This document shows, piece after piece, positions 1-4,847 of a stretch of DNA of 6,443 nucleotides. The stretch lies in contig DASYSA010000240.1 of NCBI GenBank assembly GCA_036003885.1, positions 1 through 6,443 on the forward strand, in the 5' to 3' direction. The notes under the pieces were generated by a model. It had not been told where the DNA came from and made no database searches. It worked only from the letters and a program-made list of their open reading frames with translations. The stretch is from DASYSA01 sp036003885. GTDB lineage: Bacteria; Acidobacteriota; Blastocatellia; UBA7656. Every line of letters begins with the position of its first letter. The first letter of the stretch is position 1. A program made the position numbers and the translations under genes.

Positions 1-332
1 TCAGCTCGCGTGCCGAGCGTCTGCCCGATCTTTATGAATGTGGGGCCGAGAGAAAGCAACGTATCTCTCAGGACGGCGCCCTCTCTATGCCTCAATTCGG
101 AGATCGTCTTACTACTTCGAAACCACGTCCTCCGATTAAACAGCAACCGGATTCCAAAAACCCCGAAAGAAGTTGCTACGCGTAGGAGCCTCAGGTAACC
201 CCTGACTCCGAAGCGCAGAGGTGTGTCACCCGCGCCTGGAATCGTCGCTTCTCCCGGTCCCATTACCTGACCCGGGGAAAGCTCCCTGGGCCTCGATTTG
301 ATCGCAAGCGTATTGGTCGGTTGCTCGGACAT
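1..332 (-). CDS. AarF/UbiB (ABC1) family atypical protein kinase, N-terminal fragment
   Basis: The minus strand is open from the ATG at 332 to the window edge: 110 whole codons plus two bases, so the gene is cut by the window and need not be broken. Residues 95-104 read LGPTFIKIGQ, followed by TLGTRA. This is the hallmark KxGQ segment (K101, G103, Q104) of the ABC1/AarF/UbiB atypical kinases, which support ubiquinone or other isoprenoid-lipid metabolism at membranes. Before it lies a basic and hydrophobic stretch (about residues 43-75, beginning GYLRLLRVA) that also fits the family. The nucleotide-binding and catalytic lobes lie outside the window. An in-frame ATG at 263 is an alternative start. 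I prefer 332 because a TGA stop lies just upstream and the extra residues read naturally, but neither start has a strong Shine-Dalgarno. Family assignment is strong; substrate is unknown. Confidence 0.88.
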   Translation of the reverse strand, partial: MSEQPTNTLAIKSRPRELSPGQVMGPGEATIPGAGDTPLRFGVRGYLRLLRVATSFGVFGIRLLFNRRTWFRSSKTISELRHREGAVLRDTLLSLGPTFIKIGQTLGTRA

Positions 333-375
333 CAATCAATCATACGAATCCTGTCGCCATAACGTTGCTTCGAGC

Positions 376-381
376 ATTCTA
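376..381 (-). promoter_or_regulatory. Candidate -10 element for the UbiB-like gene
   Basis: On the minus strand this reads TAGAAT, five of six matches to the sigma70 -10 consensus. It would start transcription near 369 and give a leader of about 37 nt before the ATG at 332. No convincing -35 hexamer sits 16-18 bp upstream, so this is a weak call. Confidence 0.25.
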
Positions 382-383
382 CC

Positions 384-492
384 AACAAAAAGGCGTTTTA
401 CGTTCCTCGTTTGTCGTTTCTCGTTCGGTCGTCTCATTGGAACCGAAGCCGCTAAACACAGAACGCGAAACTCGAAACGCGAAACGCGAAAC
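384..492 (-). terminator. Possible terminator downstream of the acylase gene
   Basis: In the minus-strand transcript, the two facing heptamer arms (492-451 and 428-394) can fold into a long imperfect hairpin. It is followed within about five bases by CCTTTTTG (minus strand, 391-384). A hairpin followed by a T-run between the acylase stop and the next gene resembles a Rho-independent terminator. The stem is imperfect and not strongly GC-rich, so termination is inferred from layout only. Confidence 0.4.
394..492. repeat. Inverted array of degenerate 7-bp repeats (CGTTTCG type)
   Basis: Left arm, plus strand 394-428, is five heptamers each beginning CGTT: CGTTTTA, CGTTCCT, CGTTTGT, then CGTTTCT and CGTTCGG. 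The right arm, 451-492, is six heptamers approximating GCGAAAC: exact at 465, 479 and 486, TCGAAAC at 472, and degenerate at 451 (GCTAAAC) and 458 (ACAGAAC). Read on the minus strand, the right arm is GTTTCGC repeated, so both arms run toward a centre at 429-450. The element fills much of the 168-bp gap between the acylase gene and the UbiB-like gene. No protein-coding signal was seen in it. Confidence 0.8.
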
Positions 493-500
493 AAACGGGC

Positions 501-2624
501 CTATCTTCCCGCCTGAGCCGTTGCCGTCCGTTTCAACACTTTCTTCGAACTGATGTGCTTCATTAGCTCGGCTCGATCCAGGAAGTATGTAGGCGCAACC
601 TTGCTCTTGCTGAAGAGCTTCTCAGCCTGATCGTCCCAATGACCGCTCTCTTTATGGTCACTCTCTCCGAGCGGGATCACCGAATAAGATTTTGGCGGAT
701 TGGTCAATATTACGACCTGGGTCGAGGTCTGGCCGCCTGCGCCTACCATCTCGGCCCCCGCCGGGCGAAATGAGATTGCCCGCGGGGTTGCCATACCGGC
801 GTCGCCAACAGAGCCACCTCCAACCGGCCAGGTCCTGTCTCCCCCCGTTCGACCCACCCTGAAGTACTTGCCGAAGGGCGCTCGCACCGATCCAAATTCA
901 TGCTTCAGCCATTCGGTCCCCTTTGCCAGCGCCTCGATCAATTCTTCGTCCGTCAAACCGGCTGGGACTTCGACTTCTTTTGCTTTCGCGCCGAGGCCTT
1001 TTTTGAACGCATAGTAGGCAAGCGCGCCTTCCGAATCCGCCTCGCTGCGACGATTCCACTGCTGGATAAGATCGTAGACTTGAGCCGTGTCACGGGGCTT
1101 CGCGGACTCCGCTGCCTTCGCCCACGCCTCCTTGAGTCGAGACTGCCAGGCTTCGGCATTGAAGACCTGTGGGTTGAAGGCAATGTCGATCGCCTGCTCG
1201 ACCGTGACTTTCCGGGCAGAATCAAGCAACTGTGTCATCATCTCCGCGCGCTGATGCCGAGGGGCCTTCTCGGTGGCGTTGTAGAGATACGGCCAGGTTG
1301 AGTACTTCTGCGGGGTGAGCGGGCTGTCTTTCATCATCGCGAAAGGCGTCACGTTGCAGTTGTGCATGTAGCCGCCCGTCGGATTCAGTATCTGCACGAG
1401 GTCTGAGAATGGATGCAGGCCCTGCCATTCCGTTGCCGACGTGTTGCCGGGGATGGGCCGGCCTGGATCCACACCTTTGGCTCGAATTGGAACACGCCCG
1501 TTGCGAACATAAAAGATGTCGCCTTGAACGGTGCCGACCATTATGTTCTGGGCCATCAACTGAAAATGCATCAACGCGCGCTTCATCTCGTCGAGATTGC
1601 GAGCAGTCATCATCTGATATGCCTGGTCTGTCAATCCGACTTCGTTTGCGTAGGGAATTGCCATTGAGTAGGCCTTGCCGCCCTTGTGCGCGACTACTGG
1701 ACCATGGTGAGTATACTGGATCTCTTCTTCACGCCAATCGACCTTGTCTCCCACCTTCACACCGATCTTTTCCTTGCGCACCTGAATATCGCGCCACTTG
1801 CCATCGTAACGATACTGCCGCGGGTTCTCTGGGTTGATCTCCTCTTCGTAGATATCAGAGGTGTCCGGGCCCCCGGTTGTCATCGCGACTGAGCAGTAGC
1901 GGCTGTGTCCAAGGCTCGGAATGGGCAATCCCAGGATTGCGACTCCCGAAACCGCAAACTCCGGTGCGTACATTCTGACCTGGTAAAAGCGAAACTCGCC
2001 GTACCAGCTCAAGTGCGGGTCGATCACTGCAATGGGAGCTCCGACTGCCGTTCTGCCGGGCGCTATCAGCATTTCGTTGGAGCCGCGATAAGCGACGGGA
2101 TCAGGCTGAATCCCGGCCCTCTGAAGATCGCCGCCGGCTTCGCCAAGCGGCCAGCCCCAGATTATGTAGCGGGAGAGCGCTACACAATCCCAGGGATGAA
2201 TCTCCTGCGCCCATGAGGGCACCTGTTCCGGATGCTCTTTCATGAACGCTTTAATGCCTTCCTGGTATGACTCGATGACCGCCCGCATCTTGGGGCTGAT
2301 CTCTTTGTACTTTTCGCGGCTTATCTCCGAGTGACGCCACATTCGCTGAATCACATCGCCGCGGTAGCCATCGGGCCCAAAGACCTCCGACATCGTGCCG
2401 CTCGCGCGACGGTAGTTCTTGAGCAATTCTTCGAGCCGGTCCTCGGCCTGGGCGTATCCGACGCCGAAAGCTGCGTCCTCGAGCGTTGCGCCGAAGACGT
2501 GCGGGATGCCGTATTCGTCGCGGTAGATCGTGACCTCTCCATCGGCGCTGCTCTTGATCGCTGATGAAGCGGCGAACGGCGACGCGAGTGCAAGTGCGAT
2601 CAGAATAAGAGATGCTCTTCTCAC
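501..2624 (-). CDS. Exported penicillin/acyl-homoserine-lactone acylase family Ntn-hydrolase (peptidase S45)
   Basis: This 707-residue precursor is of normal family length. Residues 1-22 form a signal peptide (MRR, then a hydrophobic core ending near ASSA), so the enzyme should act in the periplasm or outside. Family members cleave themselves into alpha and beta chains and hydrolyse amide bonds of acylated substrates. The likely nucleophile is S182 in YRGSNEM, giving an alpha/spacer region of about 23-181 and a beta chain of 526 residues. H204 in IDPHLSW falls at beta-23, matching the active-site histidine position of PvdQ-type acylases. The following GEFRFYQ and PENPRQYRYDGKW segments also resemble PvdQ/aculeacin-type acylases. 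N422 or N424 in GGYMHNCN is the candidate oxyanion-hole asparagine. The start is GTG at 2624, because AAAAGGAGT lies upstream; an in-frame GTG at 2657 lacks a good ribosome site. The gene follows the transglutaminase-like gene by 48 bp. Substrate (lactones, beta-lactams, lipopeptides, other amides) cannot be told. Confidence 0.93.
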   Translation of the reverse strand: MRRASLILIALALASPFAASSAIKSSADGEVTIYRDEYGIPHVFGATLEDAAFGVGYAQAEDRLEELLKNYRRASGTMSEVFGPDGYRGDVIQRMWRHSEISREKYKEISPKMRAVIESYQEGIKAFMKEHPEQVPSWAQEIHPWDCVALSRYIIWGWPLGEAGGDLQRAGIQPDPVAYRGSNEMLIAPGRTAVGAPIAVIDPHLSWYGEFRFYQVRMYAPEFAVSGVAILGLPIPSLGHSRYCSVAMTTGGPDTSDIYEEEINPENPRQYRYDGKWRDIQVRKEKIGVKVGDKVDWREEEIQYTHHGPVVAHKGGKAYSMAIPYANEVGLTDQAYQMMTARNLDEMKRALMHFQLMAQNIMVGTVQGDIFYVRNGRVPIRAKGVDPGRPIPGNTSATEWQGLHPFSDLVQILNPTGGYMHNCNVTPFAMMKDSPLTPQKYSTWPYLYNATEKAPRHQRAEMMTQLLDSARKVTVEQAIDIAFNPQVFNAEAWQSRLKEAWAKAAESAKPRDTAQVYDLIQQWNRRSEADSEGALAYYAFKKGLGAKAKEVEVPAGLTDEELIEALAKGTEWLKHEFGSVRAPFGKYFRVGRTGGDRTWPVGGGSVGDAGMATPRAISFRPAGAEMVGAGGQTSTQVVILTNPPKSYSVIPLGESDHKESGHWDDQAEKLFSKSKVAPTYFLDRAELMKHISSKKVLKRTATAQAGR

Positions 2625-2630
2625 GGTCGT

Positions 2631-2639
2631 ACTCCTTTT
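2631..2639 (-). promoter_or_regulatory. Ribosome binding site setting the acylase start
   Basis: On the minus strand this reads AAAAGGAGT, ending six bases before the GTG at 2624. It fits that start and would lie inside the coding region if translation began at 2657. The signal peptide is also more typical from 2624, with two arginines directly before the hydrophobic core. Confidence 0.8.
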
Positions 2640-2660
2640 CAGTCGAATGTTCGTCACTGA

Positions 2661-2667
2661 CGCATCA
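2661..2667 (-). repeat. Single TGATGCG heptamer in the transglutaminase-acylase gap
   Basis: The 48-bp gap contains one copy of the heptamer TGATGCG on the minus strand; the nine bases ACGCATCAC (2660-2668) also occur at 4078-4086 in the larger repeat. It may be a remnant of the same repeat or chance. No terminator or promoter was seen here, which fits co-transcription of the flanking genes. Confidence 0.35.
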
Positions 2668-2672
2668 CATTC

Positions 2673-4010
2673 CTACCTGACCTCGAGCCTTTGGACAAGG
2701 CGCCAGCCCGTGATAGCGGCCGGGGTCGGTTCTGCGCGCACGTTCCCGTCCAGTAAATCGACGCATACATCGTAGCGGCCCGGCGCGAGGTTAATCGGTG
2801 GTGATTCCTGCTGGTTCAGCACACAGCAGGCATTGCCGGATCCTTGCGTAGTGAATGCAAGCTCGTCGGCATTGCTGCCGACTTTTCGGATGTGAAACGT
2901 GACATGACTGCCGGGTTTCACGCCTGCCGCCGCAGCCAGCACTCTGCCGCCGGATGGAACGTAGCTGAGACCGTCTTTGTAATCCCACCATGCATGGCTG
3001 TACTGCGAACATCTGAAAGTCAGATAGTACATGTGGTGGTATCCCGAGCCATACACGCTGGGCATCCACTTCAGCGAAATCTTAGGGTATTTCTCGCGGA
3101 ACCTTGCAAATGCGTTCTGATTTATCAGGCCGGGGTTGAGCCTGAGTTCCTTGTAGCTGACCACGCGGCCATTCTTATCGGTGAAATTGACTCCGAAAGT
3201 CGGGTCGTACAGATGCCATTCTGTCGCGTAGAACACCTCGACCACAGCATGTGTTGTAGGTGTGGCCGCGCCGTCGCTCAGATGGACCACTCGGGCGCGA
3301 TAACGGACGGCCAATATGGTCGCCATTGCAGTTGCCAGGTGTCCGCAATACTGTGACCCGCGCTCAAGGATCCGACGTGGCGATCCCAGCTCCCATTGAG
3401 TCTCGTTATAATTGAGCTTTTGCGCGACGTAGTTGTTGACCGCCTCGATCTTATCCTCGTCACAGAGTATCCCGGAGGTCAGCCCATCGAAGAGTGCCCG
3501 GTAGTAATCTCTGTTCAGAAGGTCATACGCCTCATAGCTGTTCGAAGTGTCGCCCGGCAGATCGGGCAGATCGACCTCGCGCCCGCCCTCCGAAGCCAGG
3601 GCCCCGACATTCAGAATTCCGGTGGAAGTCGAGGATGCCGAGTTCAGGGGCGCCGAAACGTGAATCCGTTTTCCTTTGCGGTCATCGGTAGACAGGATCA
3701 GGTCGTAACTTGCACCCGGGTACCACATCACGTCAGGGAGAATGAACTTGCCCTCGCGATCGCAGAGAGTGGCCCACCCGGAACGCGAATCAAGGGCTTG
3801 CACTCGCGCTCCGGGCAGTCCCGACTCGCCGCCTATCGAAGCGAGGCGCGGCTCGAAGCCGCGCCATCCGCTGATCCTCATCTCTGTCTTAACGATGATC
3901 TTGTGGATGCGGTGGCGGAACGCAGCCGACTGGAGCGAGGCGACTCCGATAGCAAGAACGATCAGCGAGCTGATGAACGACAGAATCCTGCGTTTTTGAA
4001 AGAGGCGCAT
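2673..4010 (-). CDS. Membrane-anchored transglutaminase-like protein with carboxypeptidase-regulatory-like domain
   Basis: The protein has 445 residues from the ATG at 4010. Basic residues then a hydrophobic segment at about 10-28 suggest a membrane anchor or signal peptide without a lipobox. Residues about 60-121 (LPGARVQALDSRSGWATL, then REGKFILPDV) look like a carboxypeptidase-regulatory-like beta-sandwich. The transglutaminase-like core spans about 180-275 with an intact triad: C222 in QYCGHLA, H254 in THAVVEVF, D269 in LYDPTFG. Such proteins are cysteine proteases, amidases or transamidases. Residues about 355-445 are beta-rich and unassigned. The same frame stays open to a GTG at 4079, but those 23 extra codons lie inside a heptamer repeat and read as repeat translation, so I start at 4010 although no strong Shine-Dalgarno precedes it. 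It lies between the oxidase-fold gene and the acylase gene, in the same direction. The substrate is unknown. Confidence 0.88.
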   Translation of the reverse strand: MRLFQKRRILSFISSLIVLAIGVASLQSAAFRHRIHKIIVKTEMRISGWRGFEPRLASIGGESGLPGARVQALDSRSGWATLCDREGKFILPDVMWYPGASYDLILSTDDRKGKRIHVSAPLNSASSTSTGILNVGALASEGGREVDLPDLPGDTSNSYEAYDLLNRDYYRALFDGLTSGILCDEDKIEAVNNYVAQKLNYNETQWELGSPRRILERGSQYCGHLATAMATILAVRYRARVVHLSDGAATPTTHAVVEVFYATEWHLYDPTFGVNFTDKNGRVVSYKELRLNPGLINQNAFARFREKYPKISLKWMPSVYGSGYHHMYYLTFRCSQYSHAWWDYKDGLSYVPSGGRVLAAAAGVKPGSHVTFHIRKVGSNADELAFTTQGSGNACCVLNQQESPPINLAPGRYDVCVDLLDGNVRAEPTPAAITGWRLVQRLEVR

Positions 4011-4015
4011 ATAAG

Positions 4016-4092
4016 TGACCCGGGATGCGTGACCCATGATGTGTGATGCGTGAGGTTGATTCTGTCTCTCACCTATCACGCATCACGGATCA
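4016..4092. repeat. Inverted array of degenerate 7-bp repeats (TGATGCG type)
   Basis: The left arm, plus strand 4016-4057, is six heptamers, including TGACCCG (4016), GGATGCG (4023), TGATGTG (4037), TGATGCG (4044) and TGAGGTT (4051). The right arm, read on the minus strand from 4092 to 4065, is TGATCCG, TGATGCG, then TGATAGG and TGAGAGA. The arms pair through a perfect 11-bp inverted repeat, 4043-4053 with 4076-4086, extended by GGT/ACC across a two-base bulge, with a loop at 4057-4070. The outer right heptamer overlaps the TGA stop of the upstream gene. No T-run follows, so it is not an obvious terminator. Confidence 0.8.
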
Positions 4093-4608
4093 CGTGCTCT
4101 CGCGATCGAAGATCCAGCGCGTTGCCGTGCTGATGAAGAGGCTATCGTTCTCGATGAAGCCGAACACGACAGACGGCCGCACCGCGAAGAACGGTTCGTC
4201 GTTCGCCTCCATTTCCCAGTGGTACTTCGCGTTATATGCCTCGCAACACTGCTGCAGCACTGCCTTCTCGGTGATCTCCTCGGCGACGCCTTCAACGATG
4301 ACTGATTCGCCGCTCAGTTCGATTGACACCACACACCTGGGATTCTCCGACAGATTGCGCGCCTTGCGGGATTTGCGGCCCGTGCTGAAGTAGAACTTCC
4401 CTTCGAGCCAGATGCCCCAGACAGGCATCACGTGCGGCCGACCGTCAGATCTTGTTGTCGCTACCAGGTAGGTGTGGGCCTTGATGAGATGTTCGGTGGC
4501 CCAGGTCCAGGGCAGGAGGCCCTTACCACTGTTGGCATCCATGATCCCATAGCCAGGGATGTTTGGGCGGCTCGCCATTGGAAAGGCATCTTGTTTGGGT
4601 TCAGACAA
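4090..4608 (-). CDS. Pyridoxamine 5'-phosphate oxidase-fold (split-barrel) flavin/F420-binding protein
   Basis: This 172-residue protein is complete and of usual length for the small split-barrel family. Residues 37-67 (ATEHLIKAHTYLVATT, then RSDGRPHVMPVWGIW) form the typical first strands. FSTGRKSRKARNL at 74-86 carries the basic phosphate-binding signature. VVSIEL and VIVEGVAEEI (93-112) form further strands, and ATRWIF near the C-terminus (162-167) is common in this group. Relatives bind FMN or the deazaflavin F420 and act as oxidoreductases or cofactor-binding proteins; true PdxH activity is unlikely given the short, divergent sequence. It is cytosolic, with no signal peptide. The start is a TTG at 4608 because GGAGGAGA lies just upstream; the ATG at 4578 has no Shine-Dalgarno. 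It is the first gene after the divergent promoter region. Which cofactor and substrate it uses cannot be decided here. Confidence 0.87.
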   Translation of the reverse strand: MSEPKQDAFPMASRPNIPGYGIMDANSGKGLLPWTWATEHLIKAHTYLVATTRSDGRPHVMPVWGIWLEGKFYFSTGRKSRKARNLSENPRCVVSIELSGESVIVEGVAEEITEKAVLQQCCEAYNAKYHWEMEANDEPFFAVRPSVVFGFIENDSLFISTATRWIFDREST

Positions 4609-4611
4609 GTC

Positions 4612-4619
4612 TCTCCTCC
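4612..4619 (-). promoter_or_regulatory. Ribosome binding site supporting a TTG start
   Basis: The minus strand reads GGAGGAGA here; the core GGAGG (4619-4615) ends six bases before the TTG at 4608. This is the strongest Shine-Dalgarno on the minus strand of the window and decides the rare start codon. Confidence 0.8.
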
Positions 4620-4657
4620 GAGTCTTCAGAATTGGACTTTGCGCCCAGGCATGTTAG

Positions 4658-4686
4658 AGGATATTGAAACGTGTGTGCGGTGTCCA
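4658..4686 (-). promoter_or_regulatory. Candidate sigma70-type promoter for the minus-strand genes
   Basis: On the minus strand, TGGACA (4686-4681; five of six to TTGACA) is followed after exactly 17 bp by TATCCT (4663-4658; four of six to TATAAT). Transcription would begin near 4651, leaving a leader of about 42 nt before the TTG start. It could drive the oxidase-fold gene and, by read-through, the two genes after it. Confidence 0.5.
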
Positions 4687-4724
4687 TCCGGCGTGTAGTT
4701 CCAAGTCCATTTGCTTCCGTCGTC

Positions 4725-4753
4725 TTGGCACTCCCGGCAAAGTGAGGTATCCT
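4725..4753 (+). promoter_or_regulatory. Candidate sigma70-type promoter for the YifB/ComM gene
   Basis: TTGGCA (4725-4730) and TATCCT (4748-4753) are separated by exactly 17 bp. Transcription would start near 4760 and give a leader of about 88 nt. The -10 hexamer is identical to that of the opposing candidate promoter. Confidence 0.55.
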
Positions 4754-4832
4754 GCGTCTATTGCTTTAGGCAAGCCTCCCGGCCGGCCCACCCGAGGAAC
4801 TTCCAAGCTCTAATCTTGAAAACCGTTTGTAA

Positions 4833-4847
4833 AGCGGAGGACCCGCT
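4833..4847 (+). promoter_or_regulatory. Ribosome binding site within a small hairpin before YifB/ComM
   Basis: GGAGG (4836-4840) lies seven bases before the ATG at 4848 and fixes the start. The same bases belong to a perfect 5-bp inverted repeat, AGCGG (4833-4837) and CCGCT (4843-4847), with loop AGGAC, ending directly at the start codon. The Shine-Dalgarno is clear; any regulatory role of the hairpin is speculative. Confidence 0.6.

Noticed and set aside
10..198. Plus-strand open frame of 62 codons at the left edge
   Set aside because: The minus strand of the same bases encodes the recognisable UbiB KxGQ segment, so this is its shadow.
394..499. CRISPR array
   Set aside because: The repeat unit is 7 bp, degenerate and directly adjoining with no spacers, and the arms are inverted.
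3396..4046. Open frame of 216 codons on the plus strand over the transglutaminase-like gene
   Set aside because: Antisense to a gene with an intact catalytic triad; no family features.
4016..4092. Insertion-sequence end or miniature transposable element
   Set aside because: No transposase and no target-site duplication was identified; the structure is built from 7-bp units, unlike typical terminal inverted repeats, though mobility cannot be excluded from one copy.
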